Below are positions 25,266-33,132 of a stretch of DNA of 40,613 bases, piece after piece (position 1 is the stretch's first letter; each line of letters opens with the position of its first letter). A program made the position numbers and the translations under genes. The notes under the pieces are model-generated. The model was not told the DNA's origin, did no database searches, and was given only the letters and a program-made list of their open reading frames with translations. The stretch is from Lentibacillus salicampi (GTDB lineage Bacteria > Bacillota > Bacilli > Bacillales > Amphibacillaceae). The DNA lies in assembly GCF_004565465.1 (NCBI RefSeq), contig NZ_SRHY01000030.1, positions 1 through 40,613 of the forward strand, in the 5' to 3' direction.

Positions 25266-25949
25266 ATTGATCAAAAAATCATACACCATTTTATTCAATG
25301 CATCGTGGTCGTCACCCAGACAGATGAGATGTCTGGATCGTTCAAAAAATACGACTTCCTTCCGTTCCGAAGTAATTTCCTTATCAAGATAATAGCCTGT
25401 TTTATAAGGCACCATCATGTCCTGCTGCCCATGCGCGATTAGTACAGGCGAGGTTACCTTATTTAAGTATTGGCGGGTAAACCTGACCAGTCTGAGGAAT
25501 TCGATATTTGCCTTAAATGGCACTGTACCCCATTTTCGTTTGTAGTGGAGATAAAGGTTGTTTTGTTTGAGCTTCCCTTTAAATCCGTCGGTAACAGCAC
25601 CTGTGAAGTCCCTTATCATTTGCCGGAATGACAAATATTTTCCTGAGGGGGCAAGCAATACCAGCTTATCAATATTATGTTTAGATGCCAGATAAGCGGC
25701 AATCATCCCGCCCATTGAAAAGCCGATCAGGTATATTTTATCCGATTTCGTCTTTAATTGTTTTAACGAATTTTCTGCTGCGACGAGCCAGCTTTTATAT
25801 GAGACATTTTCCAAAGCAAGTTCGCTGCCATGCCCCGGCAATGTTGGTACGTCTATACGCCAATCTGTATGTTCTCTCAGATATTCCGCCAACGGCCCGA
25901 CTTCATACGGACTGCCTGTATAGCCATGTATGATGAGACATCCAGTCAT
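25239..25949 (-). CDS. Carboxylesterase / monoacylglycerol lipase-like alpha/beta hydrolase
   Basis: A 236-aa hydrolase like the Est30/YvaK carboxylesterases. The nucleophile is Ser78 in GFSMGG, with acid Asp177 (HGQQDMMVP) and His207 (ERSRHLI); the oxyanion-hole region is HGYTGSPYE near the N-terminus. It probably cleaves short- to medium-chain esters in the cytoplasm. Start ATG follows AAGGAG. MITE copy C ends 19 nt upstream of the start, so the promoter must lie inside or beyond that insertion. Confidence 0.92.
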   Translation of the reverse strand: MTGCLIIHGYTGSPYEVGPLAEYLREHTDWRIDVPTLPGHGSELALENVSYKSWLVAAENSLKQLKTKSDKIYLIGFSMGGMIAAYLASKHNIDKLVLLAPSGKYLSFRQMIRDFTGAVTDGFKGKLKQNNLYLHYKRKWGTVPFKANIEFLRLVRFTRQYLNKVTSPVLIAHGQQDMMVPYKTGYYLDKEITSERKEVVFFERSRHLICLGDDHDALNKMVYDFLINEKEEDVVT

Positions 25950-25967
25950 GTCAATTCTCCTTATCGA

Positions 25968-26169
25968 TCGTGTTCAAAAAGACCGGCAGGCTAAGTTCCC
26001 GGACCACAATCACGGACGCCTGCACTAGCACGTCCTGTGCGTCAAAGTTCCAGGCGGCGCGAGTTCCCGAGCACGGGCTTCTCGCGTGTTGTGGTGACTT
26101 CAGCGTGCCTCAGGACGGGGGCGTTCCTGGCAGAAGATCCCCTATCGATACCTGACTTTTTGAACAACC
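25968..26169. repeat. MITE-like element copy C (composite, about 200 bp)
   Basis: The termini GTTCAAAAAG (25972-25981) and CTTTTTGAACAACC (26156-26169) match copies A, B and D. CTTATC occurs on both flanks as an imperfect target duplication. The interior differs from D and contains a segment (GGCTAAGTTC, then CACTAG-ACGTCCTGT-CGTC) related to the 230-bp repeat at 27153 and 36488. I see no gene in it or in the following 26170-26318. Confidence 0.65.
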
Positions 26170-26318
26170 TCTTATCATTCGGTCTATTTTCATTTTCCCT
26201 TACCTGTGCTTATTCATCCGCGGCAAAATAATCCGGTAATGCCAGCGAGTTGCACGTTTTTAACAAGCTGCTCCGTGTGTGGCAGTGATTCAAAAACATG
26301 GCGCGTTGGACACGCACG

Positions 26319-26672
26319 TTACATATAATCCGTTCGATTGAAAAGATTCCCGACTTCTTTAACAACGGGCGAAATCTGCTGAACCGTATCAGCTACTTGT
26401 CCGGCCGCTGTCAACATTTTATCAAGGTCAAATTCACCGTTAGGATCCTGAAAATAATACAACAGATTGCTTGGCTTTGGCGGTTGGGAAAATGTAGTGT
26501 CCGTATAGGGATCAGTTTTCCAGTTTATCGGCTGCTTCGGTTTCGAATACACGTCAAAAGCTGTAGGATAATGTGCTATAGAACCCGTATTGATTGAATG
26601 AGGTCTCTCGAGGTTAACATTGGCTGGACTGCTGCGATACGATGGCCGAAAAGAATAGCGCGTTCTCGACAT
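26319..26672 (-). CDS. YppG-like protein
   Basis: A 117-aa protein with an Arg/Ser/Tyr-rich N-terminus, a Pro-rich middle and a conserved C-terminal block NLLYYFQDPNGEFDLDKMLTAAGQ followed by VADTVQQISPVVKEVG, which I recognise as the YppG family of spore-forming Bacillaceae. A spore-coat connection is inferred from family context. Start ATG 26672 follows GAGG by 9 nt. It is the only visible hint of sporulation apart from the YdcC-like gene. Confidence 0.75.
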   Translation of the reverse strand: MSRTRYSFRPSYRSSPANVNLERPHSINTGSIAHYPTAFDVYSKPKQPINWKTDPYTDTTFSQPPKPSNLLYYFQDPNGEFDLDKMLTAAGQVADTVQQISPVVKEVGNLFNRTDYM

Positions 26673-26751
26673 AAACACACACCTCTTTTGGATGGTCTTT
26701 CGTTATCCTATGCAAGACACCTCAACATGTGTGAAATACCCATTCCATCCC

Positions 26752-27027
26752 TCATGACCAATCAAATGAGGTGTGCGAATGGTAATGATTCGATATACCC
26801 AGTGCGTGTTTAATTTTATTAATTTGTGTGCCCAAAACAACTTTTTTATCCACGAATGTCGCAGGTGTGCCAAATATCCCCTCTTCCTGAAGTTCATCTA
26901 AATATTTCCGATGCTTTGTCACATTACGCTCACTGTAGTTAATATCGGATTGATTTAATTGCTCCAGCAGTTTCTCACACTGCAGACTGTTTTCGCTAGT
27001 GTATACGATCACTTCTTGTTCGTTCAA
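26752..27027 (-). CDS. Glutaredoxin-family protein with degenerate active site
   Basis: A 91-aa thioredoxin-fold protein. It has the early strand EVIVYTSEN, the active-site position SLQC (residues 14-17) and the cis-proline motif FGTPAT (54-55). Normal glutaredoxins have CPYC; here the first, nucleophilic cysteine is Ser14 and only Cys17 remains. A sigma-B promoter matching 12 of 12 consensus positions lies 54 nt upstream of the start. Function as a standard dithiol reductase is unlikely. Confidence 0.85.
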   Translation of the reverse strand: MNEQEVIVYTSENSLQCEKLLEQLNQSDINYSERNVTKHRKYLDELQEEGIFGTPATFVDKKVVLGTQINKIKHALGISNHYHSHTSFDWS

Positions 27028-27080
27028 TCTTGATCTCCCCCCTCATTCTACCTGCACATGATTAATCAGGCTGTTGACAT

Positions 27081-27105
27081 ATACCCGCTATGTAACAACT
27101 TAAAC
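27081..27105 (-). promoter_or_regulatory. Sigma-B promoter of the glutaredoxin-like gene
   Basis: On the minus strand GTTTAA (27105-27100), 13 nt, then GGGTAT (27086-27081). Both hexamers match the sigma-B consensus exactly. Its distance to the start codon at 27027 is normal. Confidence 0.85.
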
Positions 27106-27152
27106 ACGTTTTTTACAAAACCATTACATAAAATTTTTCCAGCAATCGCTAC

Positions 27153-27387
27153 TAAGAAAAGCGCGGGGCGCCTTGCTCCCCCCCGAAAAGCTTAAGCAAG
27201 AATTTGCAGTGGCGGGTTTGGCCACGTAAAATGATTGCTTAAGACCTCGAGGGGGGGTAGGCGCTGGCCGGCTAAGTTCGGCACGTCCTGTGCCAACGCC
27301 GGCACTAGTACGTCCTGTACGTCGAAGCTGGGTATGGCTATTACTGCCAAAGAGCTTAATATAGCCGAAATTTTTTCCATTCTTATC
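27153..27387. repeat. 230-bp direct repeat, copy 1
   Basis: This stretch is about 90% identical to 36488-36712 in the same orientation. It begins TAAGAAAAGCGC-GGGCGCC, contains AAGCTTAAGC and ATTGCTTAAG arms, two small hairpins with ACGTCCTGT loops, and ends near ATATAGCC. ORFs across it are not protein genes. It fills most of the gap between the glutaredoxin-like gene and the lipid kinase. Confidence 0.85.
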
Positions 27388-27390
27388 TTT

Positions 27391-27438
27391 GAACAAAAAA
27401 AGCAAACCTTCCTTGCAACAAAAGGTTTGCTTTTTGTT
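27391..27438. terminator. Bidirectional intrinsic terminator after the lipid kinase gene
   Basis: AAAGCAAACCTT pairs with AAGGTTTGCTTT, with T-runs on both strands. It follows the lipid kinase stop on the minus strand. Confidence 0.85.
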
Positions 27439-27463
27439 CGTATTCTCCAAAGGGCAGAGATCA

Positions 27464-28363
27464 TCACACGTTCGGAGATGTTTTCACCATTCGGATATGT
27501 TTCGGTAAAATGGTTATGTCAGACGGGGTGGTTCCATCGACTTCTCCATCCATATCAACAGCTTTTTCATCGACAGTCGATACCTTTACCGATGCTGCTT
27601 GAAAATGGGTCAATTCGGTTAACTGTTGTGGATTGGTATCGGGCCTGTTCATCGACAGCAATTCTCGAAATGAGGCCAAAGTGGAATTCTTGATGACAAG
27701 CACATCAAGTTTTCCGTCATTCGCGGCGACTGTCGGCAGGGGCAGTTCCCGTGTTCCGATAAATCGTCCATTGAGTACAAGAATTAAAACGCCTTCTCCA
27801 TCATACCGTTCACCATCAGCAACAATTTCATAGGTAAAAGGTGCTGCCTGATTAACCGTTCGCAATGTACTCATAAAATAACTTAGAACACCCAGGCTTT
27901 TCTTTTGTTCCTCGTCAATATTTAATGATGTTTCCGACACAAGGCCAATACCCCAAAAATTCAAGAAATATTTACCCTGCGCTCGGCCGAGGTCCACATC
28001 AACCACTTCACCTGTTGCAATTGCCTGTGCTGCCTGGTACAAGTTCTGCGGTATGTTTAATAATCTGCTGAAATCATTACACGTGCCTCCCGGTAAAACG
28101 GCAATCACCGGCCGCTGGTCTAACGGTGCAATGCTATTGATGCATTCATGGAGCGTACCGTCTCCTCCAAGAATAATCATGATATCGACGTGTGCAGCGT
28201 ATTTCGTGACAGTGTTTTTGGCGTCATAGATGGACGCTGTCTGAACAACCGTCAGCTGTTTAATCACCGTTGCAAGAACCGGTAATGTTTGGGAAAGCTT
28301 TTGTTCGATATTTTCGTTCCCGGCAGTGCCGTTATATATAAACAATCCATTCTCATATTTCAA
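27464..28363 (-). CDS. YegS/DagK-family lipid kinase
   Basis: About 299 aa with the diacylglycerol-kinase catalytic signature: IILGGDGTLHECIN, VLPGGTCNDFSRLL and, further on, LNFWGIGLVSETS. Members phosphorylate diacylglycerol or related lipids. A cysteine replaces the more common Ala/Gly in the GGTxNDF loop. Start: TTG 28363 lies 8-9 nt after AGAGGG, while the GTG three codons upstream lies right against it, so I prefer the TTG. Substrate is not predictable (DgkB, BmrU and YtlR relatives exist). Confidence 0.88.
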   Translation of the reverse strand: MKYENGLFIYNGTAGNENIEQKLSQTLPVLATVIKQLTVVQTASIYDAKNTVTKYAAHVDIMIILGGDGTLHECINSIAPLDQRPVIAVLPGGTCNDFSRLLNIPQNLYQAAQAIATGEVVDVDLGRAQGKYFLNFWGIGLVSETSLNIDEEQKKSLGVLSYFMSTLRTVNQAAPFTYEIVADGERYDGEGVLILVLNGRFIGTRELPLPTVAANDGKLDVLVIKNSTLASFRELLSMNRPDTNPQQLTELTHFQAASVKVSTVDEKAVDMDGEVDGTTPSDITILPKHIRMVKTSPNV

Positions 28364-28445
28364 TTGAATCACCCTCTGATAGCACTACCCATTTTTATAC
28401 CCCATTTTAAACACAATGGAACATGGTTAAAAAAGGAAACCGTAT

Positions 28446-28495
28446 TATAAAATAACCCCCTCAGGGGCAGTGTGAACTGCACAGTTTGAGGGGGA
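28446..28495 (-). terminator. Intrinsic terminator after the PepSY gene
   Basis: CCCCCTCA (28456-28463) pairs with TGAGGGGG (28487-28494). On the minus strand it is followed by TTATTTTA. Confidence 0.75.
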
Positions 28496-28514
28496 ATGTC
28501 AGCAAACCGGTCGA

Positions 28515-29294
28515 TTATTTTTCGTCATCTTTATCGTCGTCGCTGTCGTCCTGGTCATGGTCATTTTCGTCTTCATTCTCGTTGTCATCATGATTATCAT
28601 CGTCGTTATCACTGTCGATCTCCATCACCAGAATATCACCGGTATAGGCATCAATTTCGATGTCGGCTTCTTTGTTTTTGGATATCATCCCGATTTCATA
28701 ATATAAACGATTGTCATCCTCATCCAATTCCATTTCCACAATCGTGCCGGAAAACGCACCCTGTGCGATCTTTTCTGCCTCTCCCGTACTGATGACAGCC
28801 GACTTTGATGGCTTGTTATGAGCACTGTTTCCACTTTGGTTTAATTCCATCTGGTCCGTATTGTCTTTATTGGAATCACTTTTGTCCCCACCATCAGCAT
28901 CGTTGCGCGCTTTTTTGTCGTCATTTTGCTTGGTATCATTTTTGTTGGCGTCCGTTTCACCGGACTTTTTCTGGTCCTCTACACTGTTCTGTTCATTGTT
29001 ATGTTTGCCGGAAAATTTCTTTTCCAATTCTAAAACCTCACCTGTATCCCCATCCATTTTTATCTCGTATTCTGTTCCATTATCGTGGATTTCTGCCTCG
29101 TATACAGCCCGGTTTCCGCTTTGTTCCAACTCCAGCTCGGTAATGTCACCCGGATACTGCGATGTCATTAATTCCCTGATTTCCTGTTCGCCCAGTTTGG
29201 GTGACACCTCGGATGCACTTGACTGTAACATCCCCAACCCCATCGCAGAAATACTAAGAATGACAGCTAATACGATACCGACTTTTCTTTTCAT
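28515..29294 (-). CDS. Secreted or membrane-anchored protein with two PepSY domains and acidic linkers
   Basis: A 259-aa protein with an N-terminal signal or anchor helix (residues 4-24) and two PepSY domains (about 30-92 and 165-228, the second ending in IEIDAYTGDILVMEID). They are separated by a Lys/Asn/Asp-rich linker, and a C-terminal tail of about 30 residues is almost entirely Asp, Glu, Asn and His. It follows a sensor kinase and response regulator, as PepSY genes do in the B. subtilis ykoG-ykoH region. The PepSY domains may sense or inhibit an envelope protease. The function is inferred. Confidence 0.85.
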   Translation of the reverse strand: MKRKVGIVLAVILSISAMGLGMLQSSASEVSPKLGEQEIRELMTSQYPGDITELELEQSGNRAVYEAEIHDNGTEYEIKMDGDTGEVLELEKKFSGKHNNEQNSVEDQKKSGETDANKNDTKQNDDKKARNDADGGDKSDSNKDNTDQMELNQSGNSAHNKPSKSAVISTGEAEKIAQGAFSGTIVEMELDEDDNRLYYEIGMISKNKEADIEIDAYTGDILVMEIDSDNDDDNHDDNENEDENDHDQDDSDDDKDDEK

Positions 29295-29387
29295 TTTGAG
29301 TGCCTCCTCGTTCGATTTCTGATCCTATCGTAACTTGCGCATATGAAAAGACACTGTGAAGCCCATTAGAATTTGATGAGAAAGCCA

Positions 29388-30734
29388 TTAACTTTCATGA
29401 GACACCGGAAGCGTCAGCGTAAAGGTGGATCCTGCTCCCTTTTCGCTTGAAACAGTAAGTGTGCCGTTGTGCACCCTGACGATTGTTTTGGCAATGGACA
29501 GCCCGAGCCCGGTGCCGCCTGTTTCCCTGCTTCTTGATTGGTCAATCCGGTAGAAACGGTCGAAAATCTTTTCTTGTTCTGATTCAGGGATTCCCGGTCC
29601 CTTGTCCTGGACAGCGACCTCAACATACCCGCCATCACGCTTAACAGACAGTTTCACAGTGTTCTGGCTGTATTTGACCGCATTATCCATCAAGATATAG
29701 ACAACCTGCTGCAATTGGTCATCACTTCCATTGACTTGAACGTTATCCGCAGTTGCATTGAAGACAATATCCCTGTGATAGGCTCCTTCAAATGTTTCTG
29801 CTGCTGATCGGCATAGTTCAACGATATTAAATGGTTTATAGTCTTCCCCGTCCTTAAGTTTGGCCAGCAGCAGCATTTGTTCCACAAGTTTCTGCATTCG
29901 GTCTGCCTGTGATTCAATGGCTTCCGTTGATTCTTCCAATAACTCCGGGTTATCGGCCCCACGGCGTTTCATCAGCTGAGAATAGCTTTTGACAATCGAT
30001 ATCGGTGTTTTCAATTCATGAGAAGCGTCTGACACAAACATCTCCTGTTTTTCAAAATTCTCCCGTAAATAATCGATCATCCGGTTAAATGTGATTTTCA
30101 TTTCATACAATTCATCGTTTGACGCATCAGCCTCACTGATTTTTTTCCAATTGCCATAGGCGGTATTTTCCTTCATGGCCGCAGTTAGTTCCTTGACGGG
30201 TCTTGTTATGAACCGGGATAAAAAGACACCCGCCGCAATGGTTGGAATCAACATAATCAGTGACGCGACAACCAAAACATAAACAAGCGTTTCCATGGTT
30301 GACGCATGACCTGTCAGGTGTTTATAAACCTGCAGTGTCACAACATTGCCGTCCTCCCAGATAATTGGTTTGGCTACGGTTGCAAAGTCAGGCTGGTCCT
30401 TCATGTTGATAATAGAACGTGTTTCCGACGTCACATAGTTTGCCGGAAGATCTGTATAATCCGCCTTCATCACTTGCGCGGAGAACGAGCCACTTTCGCC
30501 AATGACCCGGATCATGCCTTCTGTTGGCAAAAAGGCTTCGAGCAATTCTCTCTTCGGAATATCCGGGTTGCGGTTCAGCGTCTCAGCGATTTCATTTGTT
30601 TGCGTGCTCAAATCAGCCAATTCCCTGTCCAATGATATCGTATGAAACAAATAATAGATGGATGTATTCACAAGCAAAATCAGCACAAGCATGAATAGAC
30701 TGGAAAATAGGCGAATTTTTACAGAAAGCTTCAT
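29388..30734 (-). CDS. Sensor histidine kinase with HAMP domain (YkoH-like)
   Basis: A 448-aa membrane kinase. It has TM1 at residues 8-32, an extracytoplasmic sensor of about 115 residues, TM2 at about 148-172, HAMP at about 173-228, and HisKA with phospho-acceptor His239 in DASHELKTPIS. The HATPase has an N-box (MDNAVKYS), G1 (DKGPGIP), F (FDRFYR) and G2 (GGTGLGLSI). It overlaps the response-regulator gene by 4 nt (ATGA). The ligand is unknown; the downstream PepSY protein is a likely modulator. Confidence 0.94.
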   Translation of the reverse strand: MKLSVKIRLFSSLFMLVLILLVNTSIYYLFHTISLDRELADLSTQTNEIAETLNRNPDIPKRELLEAFLPTEGMIRVIGESGSFSAQVMKADYTDLPANYVTSETRSIINMKDQPDFATVAKPIIWEDGNVVTLQVYKHLTGHASTMETLVYVLVVASLIMLIPTIAAGVFLSRFITRPVKELTAAMKENTAYGNWKKISEADASNDELYEMKITFNRMIDYLRENFEKQEMFVSDASHELKTPISIVKSYSQLMKRRGADNPELLEESTEAIESQADRMQKLVEQMLLLAKLKDGEDYKPFNIVELCRSAAETFEGAYHRDIVFNATADNVQVNGSDDQLQQVVYILMDNAVKYSQNTVKLSVKRDGGYVEVAVQDKGPGIPESEQEKIFDRFYRIDQSRSRETGGTGLGLSIAKTIVRVHNGTLTVSSEKGAGSTFTLTLPVSHES

Positions 30735-31423
30735 GAAGCATGTTCCTTTATCGTATAGCCAACGCCACGGACGGTTTGAATGTAAGGCTGATCAAATGGC
30801 TTATCGACCTTCTGGCGTAAATACCGGATATAGACATCAACCACATTGGTGTCCCCGAAGTAGTCAAATCCCCAGACATGTTCTATCAGCTGATCCCTGG
30901 TTAGCACGAGATTTTTATTTTGCAACAGATAGACAAGCAGATCGAATTCCCGCGGCGTCAGCTCAATTGGCTGGGAGGCACGGCGCACTTCCCGGGCTTC
31001 AACATCAACGGCCAAATCACCGACCCCCAATTCTTCATGCTCGTCTGACGTTTTACGCGGCTGGCGAAGATGAACCCTGACCCTGGCGAGCAATTCCTCA
31101 ATTTGAAACGGCTTCGTAATGTAGTCATTGGCACCCTGATCAAGACCATTCACTTTATCATAAACCTCGTCCCGTGCTGTCAGTAAAATGATCGGTGTAG
31201 ACTCGTCAAATCGCCTCACCCGACGCAGAACTTCCATCCCACTCAGTTCCGGCAGCATAATATCCAGAAGTACCAAATCCCATGTTTGATCGGTCAGAAG
31301 ATCCAATGCGGTTCTCCCATTATCAGCCACAGTTGTCCGGTAATTTTCATAATCCAGTTCGAGCTGCAGCACCCGACTTAGTTTTTGTTCATCCTCGACA
31401 ACCAGTATATCCGGTTTTTTCAT
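30731..31423 (-). CDS. OmpR/PhoB-family response regulator (YkoG-like)
   Basis: About 230 aa. The receiver domain has phospho-acceptor Asp54-56 in LVLLDIMLPELSG, depending on start, plus the LTARD switch and KPF lysine. The C-terminal winged helix (RELTPREFDLLVYLLQ-type, then DTNVVDVYIRYLRQKVD) binds DNA. The start is ATG 31423 or the GTG two codons upstream, both within reach of a weak Shine-Dalgarno. It is the first gene of the regulator-kinase-PepSY set. A 42-bp tandem repeat lies about 90-200 nt upstream. Confidence 0.94.
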   Translation of the reverse strand: MKKPDILVVEDEQKLSRVLQLELDYENYRTTVADNGRTALDLLTDQTWDLVLLDIMLPELSGMEVLRRVRRFDESTPIILLTARDEVYDKVNGLDQGANDYITKPFQIEELLARVRVHLRQPRKTSDEHEELGVGDLAVDVEAREVRRASQPIELTPREFDLLVYLLQNKNLVLTRDQLIEHVWGFDYFGDTNVVDVYIRYLRQKVDKPFDQPYIQTVRGVGYTIKEHAS

Positions 31424-31514
31424 GGTCACATCACCCGTTCCTTAAACTTTTGTAGTTACTATACCAGATATTGATTGAAAAGTGGATGGATTGACCGATT
31501 CAAGTCAGCGAAAT

Positions 31515-31620
31515 TGTGACAGTTTGGGCGGAAAAACTGTGAGCTTGGGCCGATTTTGTGACAACTTGGGCCAAATTACTGTGAGCTTGGGCCGACTTTG
31601 TGACAACTTAAGCCAAACCG
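31515..31620. repeat. 42-bp tandem repeat, about 2.5 copies
   Basis: Copies start at 31515, 31557 and 31599. Each contains TGTGAC-TTGGGC at its start and TGTGAGCTTGGGCCGA 23 nt later, so TGTGA motifs are spaced alternately by 23 and 19 nt. The last copy is degenerate after TTAAGCC. It lies between the divergent response-regulator and glyoxalase-like genes. Confidence 0.85.
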
Positions 31621-31689
31621 ATGTCAAACAAGTGCAAATACTTCCCATAACGTCTATTTAAAAGTAAGATGGCGGTAGGAGGAGATCAT

Positions 31690-32313
31690 ATGCTTGCTAT
31701 TGATCATATTGTCATTGCCGCCAAAGATCCGGAACAAGCGGCAAGGGATTTCGGAAAAGAATATGATATACAAATTACGGAAGGAGGCAGGCACGCCAAC
31801 TGGGGTACATACAACTACCTTGCCTATTTCCGCAATGACTGCTATATCGAATGGCTTGGCATTTTTGACGAAACAACCGCAGCCAGATCCGATAATCCGT
31901 TAATTCATCTGCTCTTCCGGGAACTCGCGGAAGGTCATGAAGGGGCGATCCAATTTGCACTAAGGACTAACCAGATGGATGATGCGATTCAACATCTGCG
32001 GAAACTTGATATGCCATTCACCGGCCCTGTACGGGGTAGTCGCCAACTTCCGGATGGCAGCCTGTTAGAATGGCGAATGCTTTTCCCGGAAACGAATTGG
32101 GAGGTGCTGCCCTTTATGATTGAATGGAACAAAGGGAAAAATACACCACAGGACCCTAATCTGATTAATGACAAGACGATTTCACTGACTACGCACCTTA
32201 CAGACCCTGGCATGCTTTCATCCATTTATCAATTGAATGTGAATGACGGGATAGTTCGGCTCGATAATGCAGAGTTGACCCTTTCAGGTGAATTGAACGT
32301 TTCGGTTGAATAG
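31690..32313 (+). CDS. VOC-family (glyoxalase-like) protein
   Basis: A 207-aa protein resembling the Glyoxalase_3 family: the N-terminal IDHIVIAAKDPEQAARDFG contains the usual His metal position, and the central segment is NYLAYFRNDCYIEWLGIFD. A second module is near residue 90. The substrate is unknown. Start ATG 31690 follows AGGAGG by 7 nt; an in-frame codon seven residues upstream is weaker. Confidence 0.87.
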   Translation: MLAIDHIVIAAKDPEQAARDFGKEYDIQITEGGRHANWGTYNYLAYFRNDCYIEWLGIFDETTAARSDNPLIHLLFRELAEGHEGAIQFALRTNQMDDAIQHLRKLDMPFTGPVRGSRQLPDGSLLEWRMLFPETNWEVLPFMIEWNKGKNTPQDPNLINDKTISLTTHLTDPGMLSSIYQLNVNDGIVRLDNAELTLSGELNVSVE

Positions 32314-32329
32314 GACTCAAAAACAACGC

Positions 32330-32875
32330 GGCAAAGCACTCCGGGATGAACCATGGTCCGAAAGTAAACGTGCCATCAATAAACTACATGACCTTGGCAT
32401 CAAACAAACATTCATGCTAATACAGATGACCACGAGCAAACAGCCAAAGCCTTAAAAGATGACTTGAAGTTGACGGATGTTAAAGCAGGGCTGCTCCCGA
32501 AAGATAAATTGCAGTTCATTAAAGCACAGGACAATGGCAACATTGCCATGATCGGGGACGGTATCAATGATACACCCGCTTTAGCCGCTTCCAAAGTTGG
32601 GATTGCCATGGGCTCTGCCGGAACAGATAGCGCATTGGAAACCGCCGACGTTGCCTTAATGGGAGATGACTTGAACAACTGCCGTATACTGTCAGGCTAA
32701 GCCGTAAAGCATTGCGTATCATCAAACAAAATATTAGTTTTGCAATCGGCATAAAAATCCTGGCGCTTCTGCTCGTCATTCCCGGCTGCTGACCCTCTGG
32801 ATTGCCGTCTTTGCCGAGATGGGGGCGACACTGCTGGTGACATTGAACGCATTGCGGCTGATGAAGGCAAAATAA
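32330..32875 (+). pseudogene. 3' remnant of a P1B-type metal-transporting ATPase
   Basis: In more than one frame the sequence encodes the C-terminal half of a CadA/ZntA-type ATPase: [19 protein letters not shown], a damaged TGDH segment near 32413, [11 protein letters not shown], and the hinge motif [22 protein letters not shown]. After a stop at 32698-32700 the other frames continue with [18 protein letters not shown] and [22 protein letters not shown]. There are at least two frameshifts, and the N-terminal two thirds are missing. A 78-residue open stretch (32464-32700) is only a fragment. Confidence 0.88.
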
Positions 32876-32976
32876 GAGCGTGTTCCAAACGGAGGCGCTC
32901 TTACGTTCATGAGAGCATCGAGTAAATAACATCGAAATGAACATCTTACAGGCACCACATTCTAAATGTCTTTAAG

Positions 32977-33129
32977 TGCGTGTTCAAAAAGGAGGATGAA
33001 AAGGACCAGGAAGTTCGAGGCAGCGCAGCTTTGAGCAACGGAATGTATGCCTTTAGATACATGAGTAGCGGAAAAGCAAGCTAACGAAGAAATTCGATGT
33101 GTCATTTTCACCGGACTTTTTGAACAACC
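32977..33129. repeat. MITE-like element copy D with 8-bp target duplication
   Basis: A 153-bp element with ends GTTCAAAAAG (left) and CTTTTTGAAC plus AACC (right). It is flanked by perfect direct repeats TCTTTAAG at 32969-32976 and 33130-33137. No ORF. It is the best-preserved copy and defines the boundaries of the family. The right end stops right at the DUF4328 gene's stop codon. Confidence 0.8.
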
Positions 33130-33132
33130 TCT

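Noticed and set aside
25970..26231. Two 60-codon frames inside MITE copy C
   Set aside because: No start signals, and the frames begin or end in the terminal repeats of the element. Other copies do not keep them.
27124..27693. Frames of 91-152 codons across 27124-27693 on both strands
   Set aside because: They run through the 230-bp repeat, a terminator and the antisense of the lipid kinase gene. The corresponding frame is not kept in the second copy at 36488.
31515..31620. CRISPR array
   Set aside because: The tandem repeat has no spacers of unique sequence, the period is constant at 42 nt, and no cas genes are nearby.
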